A stretch of DNA of 64,000 nucleotides from Tubiluchus corallicola (GCA_030141605.1 JAQGDQ010000093.1:248001-312000); one strand, 5' to 3'; shown: positions 22,400-34,860, numbered from the stretch's first letter. Program-made: numbers and translations. The notes: generated by a model not told the origin, from the letters alone.

Positions 22400-25300
22400 A
22401 TACGCATAATTCCCAGTTTCCCCTTTACAACCTTATGAGGGTCTGGATTTGTCAGGTCTACAAATTGCAAGCATTGGCCTGGTCGTTTTTCTCTAGCAGA
22501 CAATTGCTGCTAGATGAAAGATAAGTGCTGATTGCTGATTCCACCCTCATAATAATCTTACTGTCTCACAACATTACTTAAATTCTCTATCGTTTACTCA
22601 ACATTTTGAGCTTATTTTCTACTTAAATTACACTAACCGCTGTTTCTTCTGAATACAACAAATTTAGCAGCTGTTCTGCTTATAACCGACCATAAACGGT
22701 TTTGGTCATCCCCTTATATGAACTGCTGTACGTTGCAATGTTTTTTAGATGTGGACCTCATGTTTTTGTAACTATTTCTAACTTTGCAGTGGTTTTCAGT
22801 GCCTGTTTATACTACAAAGTCAAAAAATTTATGTTTGGTGATAGTGTTTTTCATTTTCCACATGAAAATAATCCACATGCGGAATGAAACGTTGTGTTTT
22901 TCATTGTAGAATGTTTATTAATAGCAATTCTTACAATAAAACGATAAAAAATCGTGGCACAGTAGCTGAAATCCCTAAAACTATAAAGGTATATACAAAC
23001 ATACTATAAACTTTTTATTTTCAAATCATTAGTGATTAATTAATTGTATTATTTTGCATTATCTCACCTTACAGCACATATTTCTTAACTTGTTTCTAGC
23101 TCTATCCATATTGCTTAACTTGTTTCACTACTCCCTGCACTTCTGTGGGTTAGTTCTGCTCAGCCCCGTTCCGTTTCGTTTCACTATATTCTGCCACATT
23201 ACATTATGTCGTATGTACCATCATGCTATTGAATATCGTACTGTTTTGATATCTTACTACATTGCACTCTTTTGCATTACATTCTATTCTCATAATTAAC
23301 TGTTATGTAATTTCTGTGTAATGTTCTGTTATATTAAAGCTAATTACTTTATGTGTGATTCTTATACAAGCAGAATTAACTGTTACAAAACTATATAGGA
23401 TGCTTCCAACACATAAGACAGCTAAATTCTTTCTTAGAATTCCTTTTTATTATAGTAAATGAGTGTATAAAATAAAGTTCTATTACAACAAAAATGTCTA
23501 TGCAACTAGTTCTTAAGACACAGACAATGTCATACCTTACGTTAATACAACAGCTATTCTATTAGAGTTTAATGTAGGCCTACAGAGAACAGAGCCAATA
23601 GTGGTGATGAGGTAGACATTATTCAGCGCAGATACTGTTTTTACTACAGCAACACGATATATGTACACTTTAGCAAAAGCATTTTAATTAGGCTCAGAAT
23701 AGTAATGGTGATTTAATTTTAATCAAATCCAGTACAATTTTTACAGTTACTGCAGGGAATCAGGAAATGGCACCCCACTACGTATAAAGTTATCACAATA
23801 ACGTACAGTAGTAGATATAGATGTATTTTTCTAACATTTTGATCACTATAATTTATTTAACGTATTTTTAAAATTCCTTTCTCTCCTTATTGCCAGATAT
23901 CAAAAATCACCGTGACGAATCGTGACACGATTCCCACTGTTATACTAACACGAATGGAACCCCTGTCCCTTTATCGCAGTCGGAGATGACGTGGCTGAGA
24001 CGCCAGCATAAGAAAAGTGCCAGATGAGCCCAAAAAAGTGTGGTTTATCTTTTTATCATTTTGTACAGAGGAGCAATCATTTCCTGACACACCCTTAGAT
24101 AATTAGTAACATTACCCAAGCTCAGTAATAACCCTAAACAGTTTAAACTGAATTACAAGGTGAATTTACACTAAACATAGAAGCAGTTTACAGACAAAAG
24201 TAACTTTTTAATTTCTTGCCAATTATTCAAGAGCATATTTTTGCTGTCGGCAAAGTGAAAAAATAATATTTCTGAACATATCTATGTCAATACAAATTAT
24301 ACCAAAAATATTAATTGCTATTATTACAATCACTGAAACTAACCTTTTGCACAAAGCTTATATGAAATAATTTTATATGTATGCACTATTTGACATGTAT
24401 GTACTGTAATGTACATCATATGTAGATGAGCAATAAATTGAATTGAACTGAATGCAGGAAAAATCTAATAAATTGAACAAATACTGCACACCAACATAAC
24501 AAGTGAAAAACACAATTAAACATAAGAATTTGAAGAAATAAAATGTAAATAACAGCTTAATAGAATTTTAACAAAATATAAGGATAACACATGGTTGTGT
24601 AAAAAATATAATATCATCTGTTAGTTACGGTGTAAATAAGTATGAAGTATAATAACTTATAAGTAGTGTATAACAATATAGATAAGGCTGATAAAAATTT
24701 AGTTATGCTAACAGTCCCATCTTTAATTAATCGCCGTAACCGGTTTAAATACAGAAATACAGAAATAAATCGTCAAAATAATTATAATTTAAGAAAGATA
24801 TGTTAACTACAGTTTGAATCAGATACCTTCTACAGCAGATAATTTAAATAATATACTCACATAAGCCTGTCTAAAGCAACACGATTTACTTACTCAACTG
24901 AATACCTGTAGAAAATATAACTATGGCACTGGAATTAGTAGTAGGAAATTATGGTGCTTTTTATGCACCCGGGCAACTGACGTTGGACTCATATAAGACT
25001 GTGACCAAAATTACATATGGGTATATAGCTAAACAGAACAGTTAAATGTAATACTAAAACTATAGATGTTTAAGTAGAAAAATATATTTGAAAACCAACT
25101 ACATAACAAGAGATCTAATCTCAGTTGAATTCTTCTAGCTCTGTAATGTTGTAATTAAATAATCACAAAACTGGTAACATCCAGTTGAAATGCAGTAGTT
25201 ACACCTGTACAGTGTACAAAGTAGGTAAAACACAAATATTTTCTAACTGTAAAGAGATACAATTAACAGCTTAAGGGTAATTTTAAGAACGAAAGACTAT

Positions 25301-26425
25301 ACAAGTTGAACACAATAGATATTTTGCACTGGGTACGTCCAAGGAATCTATAGTTGCCTGTCTCAATCTGTGTTTCTACCAAAGTTCTTTTGCAAAGAAT
25401 ATAATCTTTGACTACCCACCCCTCCCCCCATTCCTTCCAGTGACCTCAAATCCAAGAATAAAGCATCCAGCGGCACCACACTAGGTCGTGACCTTTCTTT
25501 TGATATATGGATCACGTGACAGTAGTCATATGAACTGTAGCCAAGCGAATTACTTATCATATATATCAGAAGTACACCTGGAGAATTAACATGTCAAGCT
25601 ACACTAACTTTAAATATTGAAATAAAGTAGAAAAGTGTGGTATTTTCACCGACTAAACACTTTATTCTCGCTAAATTTCACTTTGCTGATGTTTTGTGGT
25701 TGAAACGTTGACATTGTAAGATCCTTAATGTAAAATGTGAATAAGTTTATCAATAATTCAATTGGTTACCCATTGCCGTTACATTTTGATTCATAAGGAA
25801 TCACAGTTTACAAATCTGACTCAGAGAACTTATGTTAACAATTCCTATACTAAACTCTAAGACACGAATAAAAATCACTGTGAAAAATCAATACTACAAC
25901 AGTACACATAAACTGTAACAAAAATGATGTAACTATCAACAAAAAAGGAAGCTCGAATGAATATACTTGCCAACATACTATTTAAAATTAAGCATAATAA
26001 ACAAAAAAAACAGATATCTACTATCGATCGCGTACAGTTGATGAAATAAAATTGTGAAAACTCTCACATAATTAAATAATCAGCTAAATAAAGAGAATAC
26101 CTTCCAACAATTAAGTCAGATTCTTGCACGTCATCGTGAATAATCACATACATAATGACTAAGTGGTTGCATTGTAACGATTTAGTTTATGCCACAATTT
26201 GAATGCAGCGGATGAGGAGGAGTGACACATTCATTTTAATAGATGCTTAAATTATTGGCAATCTGCCAGCAAATTTTCACTCGTGTATGTTTCACTGTAA
26301 CTGATCGTAGTACATCTAGCTAAATCAGATTTGCGGCATGTTCATTCAACTATTACACTTATCAAAGGTTACTAAAGATACACTTATATGCATTGAATAA
26401 ATCTTTGGACACAATTTTTCACACA
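22400..26425. other. Intergenic AT-rich region, no gene recognised
   Basis: No exon with plausible splice sites, no RNA gene and no recognised inverted-repeat element was found. A small direct repeat (AATATAATCTAGGTTTAAC) occurs just outside it, at about 21669 and 21709. Confidence 0.5.
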
Positions 26426-26426
26426 T

Positions 26427-26664
26427 AAACTAACAATCAAAACACAGAAAGAATCAGAAAGATTGCTCATATGGAAAACTGACATAGGGAACGAATTGCC
26501 ACAAAATTTCACTTTCAAACTATCAATCAAAACAGAAAATCAGAAAGATTTCCCAAATGGAAAACTGACATAGGGAACGAATTGCTACAATATTTCACTT
26601 TCAAACTAACAATCAAACAGAGAATCAGAAAGATTTCCCATATGGAAGACTGACATACCGATCG
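26427..26664 (+). repeat. Three tandem copies of an 86-90 bp unit
   Basis: Copies start AAACTAACAATCAAA near 26427, 26517 and 26603, and each contains AAACTGACATAGGGAACGAA or a close variant. It is a degenerate local tandem triplication. Confidence 0.75.
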
Positions 26665-26943
26665 AATTTCTTCAGTCCCCATATCAAAATCACAAAAATG
26701 CAAAAATTTAATGTATAACCCCGACTTAAGTACAGTATTGCTAATAAATGCATAAATTATGCAAAAATAAAACTTTAATTAAAAATAAAACAATCTTCGG
26801 ACAGTTTCTGCTGACCTTGCCTTTATTCATAAACATAAACAAAGATAGCAGCGTGTACGTATACACGTGCATATATCATATACAAATATATCATTATAAA
26901 TCTGTAAGATCTTCAAGTAACGACCTCCTCTATATCACAAGTA

Positions 26944-27556
26944 CAGTAAGTCCTCGCCCAATATGACTCCCCGTTTAGCGACGTTTCGTTTTAAAGACGA
27001 TGAACATTTGACAACTTTTCCTCACTTAATAACGCACTTCTCATTTTAACAGCGTTTTTTTACTTTGCTTAGTCATTTTTTATTTGATCAACAACAAGTA
27101 CAACATTTACTATAAATTATGCTTTCGCTTCCCAATTTACAACTAAATGATAGTCATTTGTATCGAGTGCAATACAATCTATTCGCGATTTATACGCCTC
27201 CAGGCACCTAAATGCAAACTTTATGTGAGGGAATTTTCCCCGTTTGTGTTCCCATAGCATCAAGATTGGACTATCTAGATGAAATTGTCTCAAGGTTACC
27301 GCAGAGCTTGGCTTTCACTATGTGGTGTTTAACCACTAAATACTGGTAAGAAAAATTGTTTTCAGGCAAGCAGAAAAAAATAATCCGCAGAAATATGAGT
27401 TAACCCATTGAACGTTTAATTTATATGTATAAAGTACATTGATTTTTGCCTCTGTAACGTATCTCAATTTCTTTACCTTACTTTCTACGGAAGTATTGGT
27501 TTCGCTTAACGATGTTTTGCTGGAATGCATTAGCGTCATTAAACGAGGATTTACTG
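26944..27556 (+). mobile_element. CAGTAAGTCCTCGC MITE, best-preserved copy
   Basis: The left end CAGTAAGTCCTCGCCCAATA and right end AAACGAGGATTTACTG are flanked by TA on both sides. The interior includes GTTTAGCGACGTTTCGTTTT. It is 613 bp and non-coding. Confidence 0.75.
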
Positions 27557-27867
27557 TAATAAATTCTCCATCCAAAACTCAAATACTCATCTGCATAAAG
27601 ATACGGTTACACCAACAATCTCATTCATTATAACCTGCTAAGATAGCACCGTGACATAAACTCTCTCACATATAGCATAATAAACCTTCTCACATCTATT
27701 AAAAACACGCTTATCAAAGTATGATGTAACATATTCAATAAATGTCAAAATATATTTGAGTTTAATAAGCATTAAGGAAAACAGTAGTAAATCTTATCTA
27801 GCCATGATCCGAGAACGTCTATGAACAAGATATATACTCGTCATTTTCAAAGTTTATTGATGAGTTT

Positions 27868-28479
27868 CAGTGGCGGCTCGTAGCTAAAATTAGCAGGGGT
27901 GCTGCTTCAGAAAATTTTTAGCCATTGTTTTAATACTATGTAAAACTCAACAAACATATGTAATTTTAATGTTGTAGTTATATTTGAAAATCGGGTGTTT
28001 AATGGCCTCTTTATTAACTGCAACTTTTTAATTGAGAGACAACTGTGAAAAATTAAGCTGCTGTAGTGCACTTACAGCCACAGAGCTTATTTTTTGGAGA
28101 TGCAAGGCACCCATTATTAAATAATTTATGTTTTAAGCACACGTGCTAAGTTTACACTTTATCACATCCAAGAATATGACGGTACACGGTAAGCACGTGG
28201 CAAATGTTACTGTGTAGGAGACAGTACTTTTCTAGCTAGCAACATGCGCTAGCATACAGCAGTTATCTCAGACATGGGCGCATGGTCGCATACGCACAAC
28301 AGCCAAAAAACACCACATTGCTGTGAAGCAAACTGTACTTCCCTCACGTGCTCCGGTTTCGTACAAGTATAAAAAAAGAACTAAAAAAGAAAGACTTATT
28401 ATATAGAACATTATCGATAATAAAGAGTGAAAACAGGGGGTGCTGCATTACCACAGTACCTATACACAAGCCGCCACTG
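27868..28479 (-). mobile_element. CAGTGGCGGCT-terminus element abutting the OTU gene stop codon
   Basis: CAGTGGCGGCTCGTAG at the left and CAAGCCGCCACTG at the right are inverted ends, with AGGGGTGCTGC-like sequence inside each. It ends 23 bases from the OTUD4-like stop, so most of that gene's 3' UTR must be transposon-derived. It contains a minus-strand AATAAA at 28015-28010. Confidence 0.7.
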
Positions 28480-28502
28480 ATCAGTTCAATGCTCTCCTCA
28501 GA

Positions 28503-30998
28503 TTACATCATCTGTATGTTTGGAGGACATACGGGAAGAGGAGGCGGTGGAGTAGAAGGAAAGGGAACAGAAGGCAAAATGGGTGGCGGGGTAGGGGTGA
28601 CTGGATAGTATCCACTGGTAGGTCCAACGAATCCCGGAGGACCTGAAAAGCCACATCCTGCGTTTCGCTCTGCAAGTGTTGTCGCCATAAACTGGGAATC
28701 CAGCGGGTAGGACTTGTCCAGTCGCTGCTGATCAAACTTCGTGGAGGGAACCAAACAGCAGCCGCGTTCGTATGTGTTCAACTTATTCATGTTTATCATG
28801 TACCTCTGTTCTGGTGGCTCTTGAAGAAAGAAAGGTGGTCTCATGTCTTGCTGTGGAGTCACCACTGGTATTCCATCAGGTGCAAGATAAACATAATTGT
28901 TGTTGACCATCGGGACGTAAACAGGCTTTGAGTCGGTCACTCCATCAGTTTCGGGACTCGTGCTGACATCTAGGGGTCCAGCGACCAGCTCGCTGTTCTT
29001 CTCGTAACTGGGACTGCTCCGTTCATTGCTGCTGCTACAGTGTTCATCTGGACTCGCACTACTGCTATCTTCGTGGGCTGGTACGACTGTGGGGTAGCCA
29101 CACGAGGATGCATACCCACAACTCCAGCTGACCGTATGTGTTGACGCAGCAGTGGTCAGCGAACAGGGAGGCTGGAATGCTGTCACTTGTTGTTGCTGTT
29201 GCATCGATGCCGAGACGCGAAAACTCTCGACGCCATAGTTGAAAAAGAAACGCAAAGTTCCGGGATCTGTAAGTGGGAGGTCACTTCCTCGGGGGTCTTT
29301 GGAAGGTTCGATATTGAAGTTCACTGAACTGATATCAACACCAGGAACCACAAGGTAAGGAACATACGGCACATAGGTAACAGGAAGCTGACTTGATGTC
29401 ATCACCTGACACGAAATATCTGAAGAAGGCGGCGCAGACGAACTCAGCAATTGGGGCTCCTGAGGAATGTCACCGCATCTCTGTGCAGGAACTGGTTGGG
29501 GGGAAGAAATGCTGTGAGCACTCCCGTTAAGTGAATGTCTGGAGTCTGGTCTCCCGTAATCTTCCGGTATGTTGTCACTACAATTTACATTCGATTTTGG
29601 AACCCGGCAAGCACTCTCCATGTCAGCGGAAGAGCAACTATGATGACGTGCCCTTGGCTGAGCTTCCCAACTGCTGCGAGAATTTCCTGAGTACCAACGA
29701 GTTTTTGCTTGATATCCTCCTCTATTATAGTTATAATTTCTGTTGCCACGGCCACCACGATAGCCACGATTGAAATTCGTCTGCATTGGACACACGTTCA
29801 TTCCATGCTGGAAGCGCGGATGCGAAAATCCACTGGACACCAGGCCGTTGAATGGCATTGGATAGTAATCTCGAAAACGCTTCTTGAACATTCGCTTGCG
29901 TCCTCTTCCAGAGCCCACTCTTCCCATGGGTATGTAACTTCCGGACATGGTTCTCGCTCCTTGACTCCTCCATGGTGACAACGGTCTAGTGTTAAACGGA
30001 TGTTGCTCCAAACTCTCGTAAGGTACCTCATGTTTGTTACCGGTTTCCTCAACGAAAACTGTGACTGGGCCCTTGTCGGATGCAATCTCCTGGACATGGG
30101 CATGATAAAGAGAGCCTTCCATATGAACCAGAACTTTATCCCCGGGAATGTACTCACTAGTTAGCATCTTCAGCTCCATTTCACGCTCACACTCTCGCAC
30201 TGACTCCAGCCATACGTCAAACTCAACATTGCGGTAGTGGTCAGGATCTAATGACTTTGCCACCTTGTACGGAAGGGGTATATTTTGCGCATGCAATGTC
30301 AACGCTCGTCGCATTTCAGCGTCCCTCTTCACATGCTTAGCCTTATCTTTGTCTTTGACCTCGGTGGATGACTCCAGCTCACTAGAATCGGTATTGACCA
30401 GCACCTCCGGGGAAGGACTGTTCGGTCTGTCGCTATCCACGCTGCAGCAGCTGTCCAGTCTCATTTTCCCTAGTTTACTACGCAGCATATCAACTGCAAT
30501 GGTGATCTCTGCATCTAGATGAAACACACCTCTGTACAGGCACTCGTAAACCAGTGCCTGACAGAAGCCAGAGTGCTCGATAAACGTCTTGGGGTAAATA
30601 CTGTCGTAATGAGTTCCGCTGGAGAAACAAAGGGTCAACGTCTCCTTAAAACAGTTTCCCAGCGCATTGATAGGCGGTTTTCCAATCTCCCTGTAGATAA
30701 TTATGTCTCTTTTGAAAAGCAAAGATATGGCTTTTAATTCCACTATGCTGGCCCATGATTTCTCGTTTTTCATCTGGGAGAGGTACCATTCGAATGGCGC
30801 CTCCACCAGTGATTCGAAAAGCTCCCTGTGCAGTTCGATGAAGCAAATACAGGCATCGCGAACCTCGGAATATCGGCTCTGTGTCAGAAACAACTGTTCA
30901 GAAACGGCCCTGTACAGACACGTTGGGTCTCGAGCCGTAGATTTTCGAAACATGCCAAGAGACGCAAAATAATCGTCCAACACATTTGTGTTAACCAT
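28503..30998 (-). CDS. OTUD4: OTU deubiquitinase with Tudor-like domain (OTUD4/Otu family)
   Basis: It is a single coding exon of 831 aa from ATG at 30998 (context CACCATGG) to TAA. The frame stays open upstream, but that part is 5' UTR exon and intron: an acceptor TTTTTTACAG lies at 31062 and a MITE beyond it. The OTU domain is at about 8-160, with catalytic Asp24, Cys27 (DPTC) and His130 (THYD) present, so activity is plausible. A conserved linker (PYKVAKSLDPDHYRNVEFD, near 244-262) is followed by a Tudor-like segment near 282-334 ending VPYESLEQHP. An Arg/Gly-rich RGG-type region, a short Gln run, LRFFFNYGV (a motif shared with OTUD4) and a Pro-rich C-terminus follow. Known roles: deubiquitination and RNA-granule association in OTUD4, ovarian development for fly Otu. 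Confidence 0.88.
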   Translation of the reverse strand: MVNTNVLDDYFASLGMFRKSTARDPTCLYRAVSEQLFLTQSRYSEVRDACICFIELHRELFESLVEAPFEWYLSQMKNEKSWASIVELKAISLLFKRDIIIYREIGKPPINALGNCFKETLTLCFSSGTHYDSIYPKTFIEHSGFCQALVYECLYRGVFHLDAEITIAVDMLRSKLGKMRLDSCCSVDSDRPNSPSPEVLVNTDSSELESSTEVKDKDKAKHVKRDAEMRRALTLHAQNIPLPYKVAKSLDPDHYRNVEFDVWLESVRECEREMELKMLTSEYIPGDKVLVHMEGSLYHAHVQEIASDKGPVTVFVEETGNKHEVPYESLEQHPFNTRPLSPWRSQGARTMSGSYIPMGRVGSGRGRKRMFKKRFRDYYPMPFNGLVSSGFSHPRFQHGMNVCPMQTNFNRGYRGGRGNRNYNYNRGGYQAKTRWYSGNSRSSWEAQPRARHHSCSSADMESACRVPKSNVNCSDNIPEDYGRPDSRHSLNGSAHSISSPQPVPAQRCGDIPQEPQLLSSSAPPSSDISCQVMTSSQLPVTYVPYVPYLVVPGVDISSVNFNIEPSKDPRGSDLPLTDPGTLRFFFNYGVESFRVSASMQQQQQVTAFQPPCSLTTAASTHTVSWSCGYASSCGYPTVVPAHEDSSSASPDEHCSSSNERSSPSYEKNSELVAGPLDVSTSPETDGVTDSKPVYVPMVNNNYVYLAPDGIPVVTPQQDMRPPFFLQEPPEQRYMINMNKLNTYERGCCLVPSTKFDQQRLDKSYPLDSQFMATTLAERNAGCGFSGPPGFVGPTSGYYPVTPTPPPILPSVPFPSTPPPPLPVCPPNIQMM

Positions 30999-31061
30999 GG
31001 TGAGAAAGTGATTCACTAATTCAAAAACAAAGTTCTGCTTGTAGAGTCTTTCGGATAAAGT
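30999..31061 (-). other. OTUD4: 5' UTR part of the OTU gene exon
   Basis: The stretch between the acceptor CAG (31064-31062) and the ATG is open in frame but starts from no ATG. The upstream non-coding exon was not located. It probably lies between 31480 and 34750. Confidence 0.5.
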
Positions 31062-31108
31062 CTGTAAAAAACAAATGCAAAGTACCTTGTAAGTCAGGCT
31101 CACGAGAG

Positions 31109-31472
31109 TAGGGGTGAGCATTCTCTACATTAGCAAATTCGAATCGAATTTCTGACTTTCGAACTCAAATCGAACCGATTTTCAGCATTTCAAATTTGAA
31201 TTGAATTCGAATGAATGATTTTCGAACAAGTTTTCAAGCCACCAGTAAAAATTAGCTTCACAAAGATCATGCATATTACTCGACTTTGTTCTGCAGTAAA
31301 ACCACTAATAATTTGTTTAAAAATTCTGCACAGAAATCACAGCTAAATTATGCTAATTACATGAGGTTTCAATTGTTTTAATAATGAAGAACATACGTGA
31401 TTGAAGTGCTGAATTATTCGAATCTATAGTTTTAGGTTCGAATCGAATTCGAATGTATGATGCTCACCCCAA
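31109..31472 (+). mobile_element. hAT-like TAGGGGTGAGC MITE, copy 3
   Basis: It is flanked by a perfect 8-bp target duplication, CACGAGAG (31101-31108 and 31473-31480), the clearest proof that this family inserts like hAT elements. It lies 40-48 bases upstream of the OTU gene acceptor. Confidence 0.9.
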
Positions 31473-31896
31473 CACGAGAGTCCAAGACTGCAACCTCGCC
31501 TCAAGGACAAAGATAAAAAGCTTGGCATTTTGATACCTTTGGGCACCTTGACACTTTTTGGATTGTTGATTTCCAATACCGCATCTATCGGAGTTTTTCT
31601 CTTCCAAGCTACAACTCACTCAGGGTTCCCTCCTATCAAACAGTCTCGTTAATAATTGATCGAGGTTATCGATTCTTTTATGGATTAGTAACAGCAAATC
31701 TGCCATTTAGGGAAAGAATAACATGGTGTTGGCAGTGCCTGTCTTTTCAATTATCCAGATGAGCAGAAGTTAGAGCACATTTAAAATTTGTAGATCAACT
31801 AACTGAATCACTGCAGAACTAAAACAACCTTACATGACAGAAAGTATTAAACATAATAAAAATTTGTTACTCTTGTCATAGTTCCTACATCATAAA

Positions 31897-32240
31897 TAGG
31901 GGAGAGCATCGAACGTTCAGAATCGATTTGAACAAGTTTTTCAATTCGAATCTAAAATTATAGATTCAAATAATTCAGCACTTCAACCACATACATTGTT
32001 TTCCCATTAAAATGTTGTTTTCCCATTAGAACGTTTTGAACATCACGCAATTAGCACAATTTAGTAGCGAGAAATAGGGCCTATGCCTAGATCTTTGTAA
32101 AACTGCTTTTTACTGAGCGTGCAAAAACTTGTACGAAAATCTTTCAAACTCGATTCGAATACAAAATACTGAAATTCGCTTTTATTCGAATTCAAAGTCA
32201 CAAAATCGATTCGATTTCTGGTAGAGAATGCTCATGCGTA
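31897..32240 (-). mobile_element. hAT-like TAGGGGTGAGC MITE, copy 4
   Basis: It runs in inverted orientation from TAGGGGAGAGC to GCTCATGCGTA, with target duplication ATCATAAA/ATCATAAG. Confidence 0.8.
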
Positions 32241-32271
32241 ATCATAAGATATGGGAGTGAATAATGAATAT

Positions 32272-32740
32272 TAAAATGCATAAAGTTAATTTATACTACT
32301 GCTGCATAGAAATTTTCACGCTATATGTTAGGCGCCACTCACTCGAATATTACGACGTAACTGGACTTCACGAAATTTCATAAACACTTTGTGGCGTTCC
32401 GCAGGCACGCGCTGCTTAAACTAATTCAAACTTCTGCAGCCTCCAGTGAAACATAATCTTCATGCAAAAATATCGCAAAACTAACTATCTAATGCGAATA
32501 CTTATTATACTTTTGATGAAAATGAACAGCGCTCTCACTTTCTTCAGTCAGCACATGATGTTATTTGTGGAAAAATGGGCTTTTAAAGTGGGAGTAGCCC
32601 AAGTATGAAATGATTATCGTCTTAAACTGATTTTTTTTAAATAATGTGATACGCTTATTACCAAATCTTTCTAATCTTTCCAACATTTTTCGCGAACATT
32701 GAATTAAGCCTGACTTTCCAGAAGATAATTTGAAAGAAAA
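32272..32740 (+). mobile_element. Truncated copy of the TTAA-flanked family
   Basis: The segment is homologous to the interior of the TTAA elements at 44114-45609 and 50277-51754 (shared GCATAAAGTTAATTTATACT). It lacks recognisable ends. Confidence 0.55.
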
Positions 32741-34757
32741 ACACTACATTTTATTTTTCAAACTATTTTATTTGTGTACTAAATCATTTATAAATTGCGT
32801 ATATAATAAATAGGAGTTTTATGGAATTTTACTTGCACGCCGGGCGACTCTGAAAATCACTAGGAACTAGCATTTTGCAAGTGTGATTTTGATAAGTGGG
32901 GGTGCAGTAGAAGGTACTTCTAAGCATAAAATAGCGGGAGCAATGGTGCACTCGTATGATCGCTGGAGCCCTGGAAAAGGAAAGCATTGATTTTATATTA
33001 ATTAAAGGAAAAGTGGACAATTGCTTAGACTCAATCTCATTTCAATTTACTGTACAAAATATATATTTTCTTGGCTATAAAAGGTAACAATTGTTTCTTA
33101 TATTTGAATAATTATCTTCGAAAGTTAATTACCGATGTTGCTTAAGTCAGAAACTAACCACAGTTTGTGCAATGGTAGGCATCTTCCCTTGTGCGTCAAG
33201 CACGTTTGCATGAGTATTACTGCTCAAACGTGTGATGTCACAAAAATGGGCTCTACGTTAGAAACTAATACTGCAGTTCATGATCATGGTTATCACGGTA
33301 CCGCCTTCTGTTTATCGGCCAAGCGAATGTGACAAAAAGGCGCCGTTGCTAATCTCAGTAGATTCACTGAGCTGCACGTAACTTTGAAAGTTTAGCAAAA
33401 TTTGAGTATCCGAGGTAATTATTATTTAATCTAAGCTTTGATTTAAAAAAATCTATTGCAGTTTTCAATATTTTAGAACATTCCTTATTCTGAACTAATG
33501 TTTTTACACAATCGTCTGGTTTCCTTTAAAATATTTATACACAACTTACATCATTAAAAATAATAAATGGGCAAAAATCATAGCAAATTTCAAATTTGAC
33601 ATGAACACAATTTAGGAATAAACGTCCTGCTATGGTTTAGTTTAAGCTTAGGTTCATGTTTTCTTTTAAATAGCTGATAGTTGTGCATGTACCACACAAC
33701 CTCCATAACTGTATAACAGATTGTCCTAAAATATGTGGCAACTAAAATGCTTACTGTACTGAAGCTATATTTTAACACTTGACAAACTAAACATTAGCAG
33801 TTGGCTTGCTGTAGTTTTAACTTCTGAACTGTAATTTGGAAGTAACAAGCATATATATGTGTGTGTATATATAAGTCTACAGCACAAATGTACAGCATAA
33901 TGTTTATTAGAAAGATATTTTGTCTGCAAAAGTAGAATTTGTAAAATTATAAACTTCACGCTGATATGATGGCTATTTAATACAAAACATTTGTAGGACC
34001 AATACTAGACTACAGTGATGTAATTTGGTGTCTATCCAATTCACTTTTAATTTATTTATCTCGTAAAAAATACTGGTATAATGTTGTGGCAAGTCCACAT
34101 TTCCATATGGTATCCATATCTGCAAAAATGTTGTGACAAGTTGACAACATTGGTGCAATATTGTCGTGCTGCCTGGAATGTTGATTATTGTAATTCTCTT
34201 CTCAGCATGTAAATGTAACTTTATGTATAACTTTACTCTATGTTCTACATGCTATGCAGTGACAATCTGTGGTCCATATCAATTTCATGCACCAATAATT
34301 CGATTGAATACCACTGAATGAATATACCACTACTGTACAGACAATATCTGGTCCATAAAGTTGATTTTTAATAAGATTACAATTGTTTAATCAACATACC
34401 TAATAAGAATGAACAATCACGAAAACTATGCAACAATTAAAAGTTCACATTTAAGGCGAATTTGAACGAAAAGTACAAGTAACAAGTAAGAAAAACTGCA
34501 CGTGCACGTGAACTTGGCTTCTTCAAATAATTTTTCCACGGACGTATGGAAGCTCTAAAGAAGCATACGCCTGAATCGTAAAAAAAAATCTAAAAAGTAA
34601 TTACTTATTTTTATAAAAAGTAACTTAATGCGAAGCTTGAAAGTCCAGCCTAAAAGTATTATCTAAATGTCCTTTTTATTTTGAAAATAACCATGAATCT
34701 GCAGGACTGTTACCAACTGGCTTAAATTTTTTTATTGTTTTACAAATTTACTAATAG
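32741..34757. other. Region between the head-to-head OTU and MRPL46 genes; no gene seen
   Basis: It presumably holds the promoters of both genes and the OTU 5' UTR exon. A short TATATATGTGTGTGTATATA repeat lies near 33850. No coding exon was found. Confidence 0.4.
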
Positions 34758-34860
34758 ATGGCAGCTCCTACTAATAGAATTACAATCATGGCTGCGCCTA
34801 GTATGAGAAGCATATTTTTTACATTAATGCATCGAAAGCCACTAATAACTCATTGCTACA
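34758..34860 (+). CDS. MRPL46: MRPL46 exon 1
   Basis: It encodes the basic, hydroxylated presequence-like N-terminus, ending one base into a codon at donor GTACGT. Translation may start at 34788 instead. Confidence 0.75.

Noticed and set aside
31000-31121. Longer OTU protein starting at 31121
   Set aside because: The extra residues come from a MITE, an intron end and 5' UTR. The ATG at 30998 has a strong context and fits the family N-terminus.
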